A stretch of 48,491 bases of DNA from NCBI RefSeq assembly GCF_001420595.1, contig NZ_LJIX01000006.1:3965485-4013975 (forward strand), in the 5' to 3' direction. Origin of the DNA: Cytobacillus solani (GTDB lineage Bacteria; Bacillota; Bacilli; Bacillales; Cytobacillaceae). The notes beneath the pieces are model-generated. The model had not been told where the DNA came from and did no database searches. It saw only the letters and a program-made list of their open reading frames with translations. The translations under genes and the position numbers were made by a program. Positions 36,405-43,674 of this stretch are shown piece by piece (position 1 is the first letter of the stretch; every line of letters begins with the position of its first letter).

Positions 36405-36436
36405 AGAAAAAGCACCCAATTATTTGGATGCTTTCG
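36405..36436 (-). terminator. Terminator after hypothetical phage gene
   Basis: Minus-strand AAGCATCC / GGGTGCTT stem followed by TTTCTTTT, overlapping the stop codon of the gene at 36420. Confidence 0.7.
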
Positions 36437-36929
36437 TTTTGTACATGTATAAAAATTCCTTTAACAAATCATCGTCATGCTTATTCCATTCAAGCCATTC
36501 AGCAAGATCTATCGGAAGTTCTGCAGTAATTTCAACTTCTCTTGAAGGCATTTCAACTGCCCTCACTTCTTCAATTGTTACTTCTTTTTTTAAACGTGGA
36601 AATTCATCTATTGGTGTGTCCCAATTAACAATCTTAAAATCCTTAAATTCATCAGGGTTTATACTTGGTCCACTTAAAAATATTTCTGGTAACTCCGCAT
36701 TTCCAACCTCTGTGATATGATCAATTGTCATTAAAAAAGATAAATCTTTAAAATCAGTAGACTCAATAAATACTTCAATCTCTTTTTCGTTTTCATATTT
36801 TAGGGCTACCACTTCTGTTATTATTAATTCTACTTGAAATGTATAATCCCCTTCGCTTTCATGAATAAAAGGTAAAGCCTCGAAGAACTTAATTTCTTGA
36901 TTGTTAAATTTTACTGACTTAATATTCAT
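36420..36929 (-). CDS. Hypothetical acidic phage protein
   Basis: 169 residues from the ATG at 36929, preceded by ATAGGAGG (the longer frame to 36980 has no SD). A beta-rich first half (SVKFNNQEIKFFEALPFIHESEGDYTFQVELIITEVVALKYEN) is followed by an acidic helical C-terminus (LAEWLEWNKHDDDLLKEFLYMYKTK). Not recognised. Its place between the ArpU-like gene and terS suggests a prophage accessory gene. Confidence 0.6.
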   Translation of the reverse strand: MNIKSVKFNNQEIKFFEALPFIHESEGDYTFQVELIITEVVALKYENEKEIEVFIESTDFKDLSFLMTIDHITEVGNAELPEIFLSGPSINPDEFKDFKIVNWDTPIDEFPRLKKEVTIEEVRAVEMPSREVEITAELPIDLAEWLEWNKHDDDLLKEFLYMYKTKASK

Positions 36930-36997
36930 AACCACTCCTCCTATCCACTCATTTCGACATAAGGAGCTATGTTCCTGCAACTATTTTCCTATTAACA

Positions 36998-37027
36998 TAA
37001 AAAGCACCCATAAAAATGAGTGCTTCA
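36998..37027 (-). terminator. Terminator after the 20-aa peptide gene
   Basis: AAGCACTCAT / ATGGGTGCTT on the minus strand with a short A/T loop and a following T-run. Confidence 0.7.
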
Positions 37028-37031
37028 ATAA

Positions 37032-37094
37032 TTAATGCCCACCTGTACCTGGGTCCATTGATGTTTTATAACCTCCGCCACCTGGATCTTTCAT
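37032..37094 (-). CDS. 20-residue Gly-rich peptide with strong ribosome site
   Basis: ATG at 37094 is preceded by AAGGAGGAA at ideal spacing; the frame encodes KDPGGGGYKTSMDPGTGGH after Met and stops at 37032, immediately before a terminator. The DPGGGG...DPGTGGH arrangement is an internal near-repeat. It follows the DUF2321 gene on the same strand. Not recognised. SD quality plus terminator argue for a real translated micro-protein. Confidence 0.6.
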   Translation of the reverse strand: MKDPGGGGYKTSMDPGTGGH

Positions 37095-37136
37095 TAATGT
37101 TCCTCCTTAATCTGAAAATATTAAAGTCGCAAATAA

Positions 37137-37616
37137 CTAACCCCAAATAGATTTTTTTACTGTCTCACTTACTACATCAACCAAAATATCTTTAAAGCCG
37201 GTTGCTATTTCTGGTCCAGTCTTGGATAGAATACGTTTAAATTTTGTTGCTGCAACTACGGTTCTTGGTCCATCCTTAACAAGTTCGTCTAATGATTTTT
37301 TTAAATCGTCTTTTTCTTGTTCGGTTAGCTCATCTAATAAATCAGCTAATTCCATAGCAGCTGCCATTTTTTCTTCTGTCCAAGGATACGGTTTTCCACA
37401 CTCGTGGCAAAAACTTGGTGGTTCTACCATACTCATACTGATTACATTCTCAAAATATTGATACCCGCGTATATCAGTATGACAGTTTTGACAAGATATA
37501 ATTGTTTTTTCACCGCATTTATCGCAATATTTCTGGTTAGTTTCAGGATACTTTACATAGGTATCATTTATTACATGTCCATTTAAACATATTTGCGCAA
37601 TATCAAAGCTTGACAT
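37137..37616 (-). CDS. DUF2321 zinc-ribbon protein
   Basis: 159 residues from ATG 37616, which has GAAGGAG upstream; a TTG 13 codons earlier is less likely. Three CxxC pairs: CDKCGEK, CQNCHTD and CHECGKPYPW, giving zinc ribbons in the first 80 residues (DIAQICLNGHVI at the start is typical). The C-terminal half is helical (MAAAMELADLLDELTEQEKDDLKKSLDEL...) and ends KKSIWG. DUF2321 proteins are found in phages and bacteria; function unknown. Confidence 0.8.
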   Translation of the reverse strand: MSSFDIAQICLNGHVINDTYVKYPETNQKYCDKCGEKTIISCQNCHTDIRGYQYFENVISMSMVEPPSFCHECGKPYPWTEEKMAAAMELADLLDELTEQEKDDLKKSLDELVKDGPRTVVAATKFKRILSKTGPEIATGFKDILVDVVSETVKKSIWG

Positions 37617-37671
37617 ATTATTTACCACTCCTTCTAAAGGTACATATTTCGACAAAAGGAGATATTTTCCT

Positions 37672-37814
37672 TCACAATTTTAGTTTAAGCTTTTTCTTTA
37701 TGGGTATGCTGTAACAGTCATCACACACTCCGTCATTATCTAAGTACTCACTTTCTCATCTGTAATCTCTATGCTGCAATTCGAGCAAATCAATTTTTCA
37801 ATAACCTGCTCCAT
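37672..37814 (-). pseudogene. Small zinc-ribbon peptide gene with interrupted frame
   Basis: ATG 37814 follows AAAGGAG. The frame reads MEQVIEKLICSNCSIEITDEKVS and stops at 37740. In another frame from 37746 it continues YLDNDGVCDDCYSIPIKKK to a stop at 37672. The two halves together make a CxxC...CxxC ribbon, so one indel appears to have split a real gene. Sequencing error is possible. Confidence 0.5.
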
Positions 37815-37874
37815 TGCCTCATCTCCTTTTTACATACATATTTCGGGAGATTTGAGCAAATTCCTGCAACAAAT

Positions 37875-38054
37875 TCACTTATTTCTAATTGCACCACGCA
37901 CCCTTTTATAAGTGGGTCGATTAGTACCCATCAATTCTGCAAGGTCACGACTAGATAATCGTTCATTTGATTTATTATTAGAGGATTTATCTTTATTCTT
38001 GAAGTTTTTCACTTGATGTAATTCTGCAGAAGAAAGATGATCAGCAATTTTCAT
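37875..38054 (-). CDS. Hypothetical small basic phage protein
   Basis: 59 residues from ATG 38054 (AGGTGA upstream; further GTG/ATG codons precede). MKIADHLSSAELHQVKNF, a Lys/Asn-rich linker, and SSRDLAELMGTNRPTYKRVRGAIRNK, which looks like a short DNA-binding helix-turn-helix. It lies between the ArpU-like gene and the DUF2321 gene, on the same strand. Function unknown. Confidence 0.55.
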   Translation of the reverse strand: MKIADHLSSAELHQVKNFKNKDKSSNNKSNERLSSRDLAELMGTNRPTYKRVRGAIRNK

Positions 38055-38167
38055 GTACATCACCTATTTTCGAGAAATAAAAAAACTCCACCGTAAGGGT
38101 GGAGCTCAAGAAGGGAGAATAGTTTAACAGACAGCGAGTAATTTTCCGCGCCGTCCTGCCTCCCATT

Positions 38168-38635
38168 TTACACTGCGCATTTTTCGCCATGCAAAAGTTT
38201 GGAAAAAGTCGTATTTGTGCCGATTTGCGCCTTTATGTCGGAACGAAGCTTGTCCACTGAATCGCGAGAGATTTCTAGATGAATAGCTATCTCTTGCCTT
38301 GTCATTCCACTTAGCATGCAATCATATACAATCTTAAGGATTTCTCTGTCTAAGTAATCACCAGCACTTTCGATTGCATAAACTCTTCTTTGATATTCTT
38401 CTAATCTAGCAACTTGCTTTTGCTCTCTAATATCCATATCCCTTAATTCAACCTGGCTTTTACCAGATGAACCTTTTGGTAATGTAGCTTCAATTCCATA
38501 TTGTGCAACTCCCCAAGCGCGCATTGGTACCGATTGGCCATATATAATTCTCTGGAGGCGTTCAATCTCTCTTTTCATCATGCGATAATCACGATTTAAT
38601 TCTGATACGTTTATAAGCCTGGCAGCTTCTTTCAA
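38168..38635 (-). CDS. ArpU/RinA-like phage late transcription regulator
   Basis: 155 residues from a TTG at 38635, which has GGGAGGGG at proper spacing; the upstream ATG (38650) overlaps the ribosome site. Coiled N-terminus (ELNRDYRMMKREIERLQRIIYG), central RDMDIREQKQVARLEEYQRRVYAIESAGDYLDREILKIVYDCML, and a sigma-region-4-like HTH SGMTRQEIAIHLEISRDSVDKLRSDI. Such proteins activate late phage genes or terminase transcription, consistent with its place upstream of terS. Confidence 0.7.
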   Translation of the reverse strand: MKEAARLINVSELNRDYRMMKREIERLQRIIYGQSVPMRAWGVAQYGIEATLPKGSSGKSQVELRDMDIREQKQVARLEEYQRRVYAIESAGDYLDREILKIVYDCMLSGMTRQEIAIHLEISRDSVDKLRSDIKAQIGTNTTFSKLLHGEKCAV

Positions 38636-38718
38636 ATGGACCCCTCCCATGGTATAATTTGAGTGGGTTGGTCAGGAGGAGTCCTGGCTTTTTTATTTTG
38701 ATTAAAGGCGGGATCATC

Positions 38719-38883
38719 ATAGAAAAAGAATTTGATTCATCTATCATTTATGATATGAATGAATATCCAGATAAAAATAGTGGTCGTTGTGACAATTGTG
38801 ATAAAGGACACTTCAAAAGTTCCGTTAGTGAAGGTAAATTAATTAGAGAGTGCCGTAATTGTGGGATGAAGAAGAGTATTTAA
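38719..38883 (+). CDS. Small zinc-ribbon protein, ATA in place of the expected start
   Basis: The frame EKEFDSSIIYDMNEYPDKNSGRCDNCDKGHFKSS...RECRNCGMKKSI has two CxxC knuckles. AAAGGCGGG lies six nt before ATA (38719-38721), where an ATG would be ideal. The frame stays open upstream to 38659 without an SD. Either a non-standard start or a start lost by mutation. Function unknown; divergent from the ArpU-like gene. Confidence 0.5.
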   Translation: MEKEFDSSIIYDMNEYPDKNSGRCDNCDKGHFKSSVSEGKLIRECRNCGMKKSI

Positions 38884-38902
38884 CTTTTTCGTCCTCACTT
38901 TT

Positions 38903-39118
38903 TTAATCATTATCTTTTTTCATTTTTTGTAGCAGGCTATAAATCTTTACATATGCATGAATTTCTCCATAGTTATTAATATAGACATAATCTTCAAGAC
39001 ATTTATCTGAATTACCTTTAAAACTCCTTTTTATCTCTCTAACTTCTTCATGTAATTCCTCTGTTTTTTCAAAAATATAATCTTCTAGCTCCGTAATGAT
39101 ATCTTTTTCACTTTTCAT
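38903..39118 (-). CDS. Hypothetical coiled-coil protein
   Basis: 71 residues, strongly charged. KDIITELEDYIFEKTEELHEEVREIKRSF is a predicted coiled coil, followed by DYVYINNYGEIHAYVKIYSLLQKMKK. Weak GGGTGAT ribosome site. Not recognised; typical of phage accessory genes. Confidence 0.5.
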   Translation of the reverse strand: MKSEKDIITELEDYIFEKTEELHEEVREIKRSFKGNSDKCLEDYVYINNYGEIHAYVKIYSLLQKMKKDND

Positions 39119-39308
39119 TTTTTATCACCCGATATTAGATTAATCGGAAAATATAGTAACTGCAAATTAACACTTTCTATCTTGTGTTTCACTAAATCCC
39201 CGTTAAATATTTATAATAATTTATTTCATCACCGTTTTATCAGCCACTACAACTTGTAGATTATCTTCACAGCTTTGCAGTTAATATAATTTAAACTTGT
39301 CTCAAAAC

Positions 39309-39944
39309 TTACGCAGGAGGAAAAACAGTTGCAGTGAGCCCGAGGTTAATAGCATTTATAGCTGATACACCAACACGATCAAAATTATCAGTAACTGAAA
39401 CTCGATAGGTATAGTTACCTGCAGCACCAGGCACATCGACGTAAGTAAAGTTAGGGTGCCACTGATAAAATCTGGCTAGAGTAGCTCCTGGTGTTCTTAC
39501 GTAGTTTCCTTGCTGAAAGGTAACTGTTAATGTGTCAGATGGGTCTCTAATCAAATTATAAGTCAAACCATATTCTATGCTTGTAGCGGCTGGAATAGCT
39601 GTAACATTAGTGGTCACTGTAGCATCTAATTTAACCCTTTGATTAGCTTCAGTCGTAGTTACTTGTACATCCATAATAAAAAAACCATCAACGTCAGGGG
39701 GTATTTCAACAGAACCCCCTTGTTCACCAGTAACAAAAAGAGTCGATCCTGGTCCAGCAGGACCTTGAATACCTTGAATACCTTGTATTCCCTGTGGTCC
39801 CGGTATTCCCGGTATTCCCTGTGGTCCCGGTATTCCCTGTGGTCCTGGTGGACCAGGAGGACCAATTAATCTTGGCAGCTTTGGCGGTTTTGAACCCGGA
39901 CTAAGTGGACAGCACCCCTGAAAAGGTTGGTTATTGTGAGCCAT
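39309..39944 (-). CDS. Collagen-like repeat protein
   Basis: 211 residues from ATG 39944 (GAGGTGATT upstream). A Cys-Cys/Pro-rich N-terminus is followed by about 13 uninterrupted Gly-X-Y triplets (GPPGPPGPQGIPGPQGIPGI ... GIQGPAGPG, about 30-68), then a beta-rich C-terminal domain (VTGEQGGSVEIPPDVDGFFIMDVQVTTTEANQRVKL ... YTYRVSVTDNF). Similar proteins decorate Bacillus spores or phage fibres. It lacks a signal peptide, which suits either a spore coat/exosporium or a phage structural origin. It lies inside the island. Confidence 0.8.
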   Translation of the reverse strand: MAHNNQPFQGCCPLSPGSKPPKLPRLIGPPGPPGPQGIPGPQGIPGIPGPQGIQGIQGIQGPAGPGSTLFVTGEQGGSVEIPPDVDGFFIMDVQVTTTEANQRVKLDATVTTNVTAIPAATSIEYGLTYNLIRDPSDTLTVTFQQGNYVRTPGATLARFYQWHPNFTYVDVPGAAGNYTYRVSVTDNFDRVGVSAINAINLGLTATVFPPA

Positions 39945-40042
39945 ATCAATCACCTCATAAACATTTCATCTTATAAAATATGTTTGTGAGTATAATAAGG
40001 ATTGGACGACTATTACATTTATACAGAACCTACCGTTTGTTT

Positions 40043-40165
40043 CTTAATATTTCGGTGTAACCAAAACCACTGGGTTACCTTTAAAATGCTCTTTAACAAA
40101 TCCGTCTAACGCCTCCAACTGGTCTGATTTTAAATAGTCTCCTACTTCATTTTTAGACTTCCACT
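40043..40165 (-). pseudogene. C-terminal gene fragment
   Basis: A minus-strand frame of about 38 codons, SKNEVGDYLKSDQLEALDGF...PVVLVTPKY then TAA at 40043-40045, reads like a genuine protein end but has an in-frame TAG just upstream and no start. Probably the tail of a lost gene. Confidence 0.35.
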
Positions 40166-40182
40166 ACCTTTATAATGATCTT

Positions 40183-40439
40183 CGAGGAACCTTCCCCGTA
40201 AGGAAGGAGGTAGTTTAAATATGAAGATTACTGAATATATCAAAGAATTTTCAGATATAGTTGTTCTTAACATGTATAGAAGCGTTCTTAGATATCGGGA
40301 ATCTAGTAAAAATACTAATCAACACGAAACTGAAACTCTATTAATGACACTTGAATCAGAAGTAAAAAAGCGTAAACTGATTTAGTATTAACATAGGTGT
40401 AATTACGCTCTAGATTCACATAAAGGGGAAGGTTCTTCG
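40183..40439. repeat. 15-bp inverted repeats flanking a 55-codon ORF
   Basis: CGAGGAACCTTCCCC (40183-40197) and GGGGAAGGTTCTTCG (40425-40439) are inverted copies with one mismatch, enclosing the ORF at 40218. The left copy also folds back on the ORF's SD (CCTTCC...GGAAGGAGG). Confidence 0.5.
40218..40385 (+). CDS. Hypothetical 55-aa helical protein
   Basis: ATG with AAGGAGG upstream (40201-40207). KITEYIKEFSDIVVLNMYRSVLRYRESSKNTNQHETETLLMTLESEVKKRKLI is a charged helical protein without membrane segments. Not recognised. The SD overlaps a hairpin, so translation may be controlled. It is the only plus-strand gene in this stretch and is bracketed by inverted repeats. Confidence 0.55.
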   Translation, partial: NMKITEYIKEFSDIVVLNMYRSVLRYRESSKNTNQHETETLLMTLESEVKKRKLI

Positions 40440-40466
40440 TAATCATCTTCCCTACCTTGTGTTTAT

Positions 40467-40670
40467 TTACTGGTATATGATTTCAAAAACGCCAGTTGAC
40501 ACTTCGAATTGTGAATCGCAATACTCATACTTTTCTTCTTGTTCTGAACCATTTTCCCATACTCCATAGGTCTTCACTAATTCAACCAATGCGTCTACTC
40601 TTTCAGGAGAAAACTCACCTAATGCTTTTCCTTCTTCTTCATCAATATGTCGAATTACAACTTTTAACAT
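40467..40670 (-). CDS. Hypothetical protein, paralogue of 43429-43635
   Basis: 67 residues: LKVVIRHIDEEEGKALGEFSPERVDALVELVKTYGVWENG..., ending VFEIIYQ. It shares KVVIRH, an EEG...GEF.P core and LV.LV..(Y/F)G(V/I) with the gene at 43429, so the two form an uncharacterised family of small acidic proteins. Strong GGAGG ribosome site. Function unknown. Confidence 0.65.
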   Translation of the reverse strand: MLKVVIRHIDEEEGKALGEFSPERVDALVELVKTYGVWENGSEQEEKYEYCDSQFEVSTGVFEIIYQ

Positions 40671-40813
40671 CCTCTTTCCTCCTTATCAACTGATCTATCT
40701 TTTATTTACTTATAGTAATAAATAACCGTTTTTTCAGAATATACATAATTAACTATATCTAACTTCCTTTTCCTGTTAATATAATTACAGATTTATACAA
40801 AGGGGGTGAAATC

Positions 40814-40942
40814 ATGAAAAAATGGTTTGTGAGACTTGGGTTAGTTTCCATACTTACGGTATCAATTGTTTCTCCTGCTTCAGCTGCCGGTGAAGTAAAT
40901 CCTTTAGAGTGTAGGGATCATAATTGTTGGATTCAATACTAA
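40814..40942 (+). CDS. Secreted 42-aa peptide precursor with two cysteines
   Basis: ATG after GGGGGTG at good spacing. MKKWFVRLGLVSILTVSIVS is a clear Sec signal peptide; cleavage is predicted at ASA-A, leaving a 17-18 residue peptide GEVNPLECRDHNCWIQY that could close a Cys-Cys ring. The size and layout recall Phr/AimP-type signalling peptides or a small bacteriocin, but no receptor (Rap, AimR) or export gene is nearby. Stand-alone gene on the island. Confidence 0.6.
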   Translation: MKKWFVRLGLVSILTVSIVSPASAAGEVNPLECRDHNCWIQY

Positions 40943-41050
40943 TGTTTTAAGGATTTAGAATTAAGTTATGAATAAGGCGGGAATCTAACCAATATTTCAT
41001 TCAACTCTGCCTTGTTCAATTTAAATTAATTGGTCTATCATCCAGTTTCG

Positions 41051-41251
41051 TTAAGCCATTGCCTTAACATGTAAATCAGTAATCCATTTCATTAGACCTT
41101 CAAAGCTTGGTTGTACCCCGTTGTTTTGGCAATCTATCATATAAATTTTAAGATTTTCACCTACGTCAGTAAGCCAATCTTGCCCAAATCCTTCTGCATA
41201 TGCTTTTTGTTCATATCCTTCCAATAGTTCACTCATTTTTTTCGCATCCAA
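41051..41251 (-). CDS. Hypothetical small protein
   Basis: 66 residues: DAKKMSELLEGYEQKAYAEGFGQDWLTDVGENLKIYMIDCQNNGVQPSFEGLMKWITDLHVK. Soluble and helical; not recognised. TTG start with GGAGG eight nt upstream. It lies directly downstream of the group II intron 3' end, so its leader may be the intron's 3' exon. Confidence 0.55.
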   Translation of the reverse strand: MDAKKMSELLEGYEQKAYAEGFGQDWLTDVGENLKIYMIDCQNNGVQPSFEGLMKWITDLHVKAMA

Positions 41252-41292
41252 TACGATTTCCTCCTTATAACTCTTTTTCAGTCAACTACTAG

Positions 41293-41999
41293 TAGGATAA
41301 GCGCCCAGCGCCTTGTCATATTACTATGATAGGTTTCCAAACGCTCTCCTCCGAACCGTACGTACACCTCTCAATGTATACGGCTCTCCACTTGTCTATC
41401 AATTTGAAGTGTTTAATACTTATTAAAGATTTTTATAATGCCTCACGCATTAACCTTTGTTGTATTAAACTAGACAAGCTGTTTCCCTTTGCCATGTAAT
41501 AGGCTTTCCCTATCTCGGACTAATACGGAAACTCCGTTACCCTATTGGATATTCAGATACAACTATCATAGCCTCAAAAGGCTTTCCAACTTAGGTAATC
41601 CCCATTTAGACAGATAAAAACATAGCTTTTGTAATGTCGGAAGCGACTTTCGTCTGTTTCTGCTTATGGCAGTTGAGTGGATAAAATTCACTTGGCTCCA
41701 TACCGAGTTTCATTATTTCGCCTTTACCCATATAGCGTTTCAGTATCCTTTCGCTACACGCAAGCATCATCGCTCTTAGACTATCGTTCAAGCAGTTTAG
41801 CTTTCTTCCTTGTTTACAATTTTCATCTAGCCATTCAGTCGTGACTTAGACACTAGTCAACTTACGGCTTTCCACACCATGCTACACTCCCCGTCCAGTT
41901 TCCTTTTCGGATAAGGTGGGTGATGATAGGTTTTAAACTGTGAATTTTAACCTACACTGTTGCCAAACAGTGAATTTTTAGCTGCCCTTATGGGCGCAC
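41293..41999 (-). mobile_element. ORF-less group IIA intron (Ll.LtrB-like RNA)
   Basis: The minus strand starts GTGCGCCC at 41999, the class signature. Domain V is intact at 41386-41353 (34 nt, GAGCCGTAT...GTACGGTTC). The stretch GGGAAAGCCTATTACATGGC AAAGGGAAACAG (about 41520-41478) matches the domain III region of Ll.LtrB. Domain IV is reduced to an ~88-nt stem-loop (CTTGTCTA at 41391-41398 pairs with TAGACAAG at 41471-41478) with no reverse transcriptase ORF. Domain VI has the CATAGTAATATG hairpin and ends near TTATCCTAC (about 41305-41293). About 707 nt. The 61-codon frame at 41606-41791 is intron RNA, not a gene. Confidence 0.85.
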
Positions 42000-42652
42000 A
42001 ACTCGCTGCTTAACATGTTTTCAAAATCGCCTACACATTTATTCCTTTTTGCGCATATTATTATGGTGTGTCATTAAAATTCACACCTTTCCGATAGCAC
42101 CCAATTGAGGGTGTTATTGTAGTTATAAATAATTTCATAAACTTTTTACGAATACCTTTGCTTAAGTTGTTTCAATATTATTTTTCTAACTGTATTTCTT
42201 TTTTAGATTTTGGGTATTTTAAATTAATGAGCTATCTATCAATCCCCTATAACTAGCTCAACAAGGCAAGTCAGCAATTACCCAAATCCTTTAACAACAA
42301 AGCTTGCCTTGTACAAAAATTTTCTGCCAGCTTGTCCTTAATCACTTCTTGGAAAACTACATATAATAATCTGAACAGAATATCCTTTGCCAATCAGTTT
42401 GCTTCCGAGCCGTAAATGGCTCTTTTTTTTAATTTACATTTTTACTCTTTAGTTTCATATAAGGGATTTATTATATGCAGTGTAATCATTAAACCGAAAA
42501 GAACGTTTCAGACTGTTGAGGAAAAATGATAGATCCTAGAGCTCTTTATTTAAAAAAGTATTAATATATAATCACTTATCTAGAAAATCAGAACGATATC
42601 GTTTTTTCTACGACTCCCCTCTAATTTTTCAAAACTAAATGTTTGTTAGCAA
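42000..42652. other. Gene-free region upstream of the intron
   Basis: No supported ORF on either strand. Contains an inverted repeat ACAAGGCAAG (42261-42270) / CTTGCCTTGT (42303-42312), GGTGTG/CACACC repeats near 42074-42097, and the intron's 5' exon. Confidence 0.45.
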
Positions 42653-43156
42653 TTACACCCAAAACATGTATATGCTCTGAACAATAATAATGATAAGTAA
42701 TAATAGTCCCACACCAACATGCTCAGCATCAGGGATAATATGATTTTTTATAGGTGGTAAGAACTTGTATGTTCTAGAGAAATATTTTTGGTAGTCTGAC
42801 CGAACGGAATTTGGAAATCCGAATAAATACGGTATCCACCATGTAAATACATGCATGAGCATAGTAATTAAAACAAGGACATAGCCAATCCATAGACTAA
42901 TACTGTGGTTGAAGTAAAAACAAAATGTAATAAGTAGAACTGGTGGATAATTTCCTAATACCTCAAATTTTCGAAGTCTCTTATCCCTTGATTGAACATC
43001 ATTGAACGGAAAAAGTGGAACAAAATCTATAATAATTTGATACAGCAGAAAGCACAAAGGGAAAAGATACGTTAACATATGTAAATACAATTTATTCGCC
43101 TCCAAAATAAAAAGTATAGTGTCTTTATCCAAAATTCTCCAAAAATATCTTAACAC
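42653..43156 (-). CDS. Hypothetical multi-pass membrane protein
   Basis: 167 residues with about four hydrophobic segments: MLTYLFPLCFLLYQIIIDFV, PPVLLITFCFYFNHSISLWIGYVLVLITMLMHVFTWW, and C-terminal GVGLLLLIIIIVQSIYMFW. Between them is a conserved-looking polar loop (IPYLFGFPNSVRSDYQKYFSRTYKFLPP). GTG start; AGGAG about ten nt upstream. Not recognised. Confidence 0.6.
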   Translation of the reverse strand: MLRYFWRILDKDTILFILEANKLYLHMLTYLFPLCFLLYQIIIDFVPLFPFNDVQSRDKRLRKFEVLGNYPPVLLITFCFYFNHSISLWIGYVLVLITMLMHVFTWWIPYLFGFPNSVRSDYQKYFSRTYKFLPPIKNHIIPDAEHVGVGLLLLIIIIVQSIYMFWV

Positions 43157-43428
43157 AAGAACCTTACTCCTGATTTACCTATTACAATAATTGTTAATGA
43201 AAAGTTAAGGTAGTAGTCAGAATCTTGTTAAGTTATATTGATACACTCATATAGATAAATATTCTGAGCTAGTTTAGAAAACAAAAAGACAGTTCAAATT
43301 TTAATATCATAATGGAAGAGGTGCTAAAACAGTTATGCGTTTCATGGAGATACTTGTGATAGCAATGAACTTTAGTATTCTAATCCTCAATATAAATCTT
43401 TCATTTTATTGAATTTTATGAATGCTCT

Positions 43429-43635
43429 CTAACTTACAACAATTTCAAAAAATTGTTGATCTATATCTAGTCTAGAACTTTCATAAGAATAGTCTAATAA
43501 ATCCTCATTCCCTTCTTCAGTAAATATGCCAAACTCTTCTACCAACTTTACTAAGCTTTTAATTTCACTTGGTGGAAACTCTCCAATTTCGACTCCCTCT
43601 TCCCAAGCAACATGCCGAATAACAACTTTGATCAT
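43429..43635 (-). CDS. Hypothetical protein, paralogue of 40467-40670
   Basis: 68 residues from ATG 43635, which has TTGGAGG upstream (the frame extends five codons further). IKVVIRHVAWEEGVEIGEFPPSEIKSLVKLVEEFGIF, then an acidic tail ending QQFFEIVVS. It shares its whole architecture with the gene at 40467. Function unknown. Confidence 0.65.
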   Translation of the reverse strand: MIKVVIRHVAWEEGVEIGEFPPSEIKSLVKLVEEFGIFTEEGNEDLLDYSYESSRLDIDQQFFEIVVS

Positions 43636-43674
43636 TTTAATTCCCTCCAATTTATAAGAAACATAATACTCAAT

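Noticed and set aside
39639-39869. Arg/Ser/Tyr-rich ORFs on both strands over the collagen repeats
   Set aside because: Repetitive shadows of the Gly-X-Y coding repeat.
39770-39870. DNA tandem repeats considered as CRISPR or minisatellite
   Set aside because: They encode the in-frame Gly-X-Y triplets of the collagen-like gene; no spacer/repeat structure. No CRISPR array was seen anywhere in the window.
41606-41791. 61-codon minus-strand ORF
   Set aside because: It lies within the RNA domains of the group II intron, has no ribosome site, and resembles no intron maturase.
4660-42110. Idea that AAGGTGTG inverted repeats near 4450-4539, 34669-34707 and 42074-42097 form one structured RNA family
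   Set aside because: Only the short AAGGTGTG core is shared; flanking sequence and loop sizes differ, so coincidence is likely.
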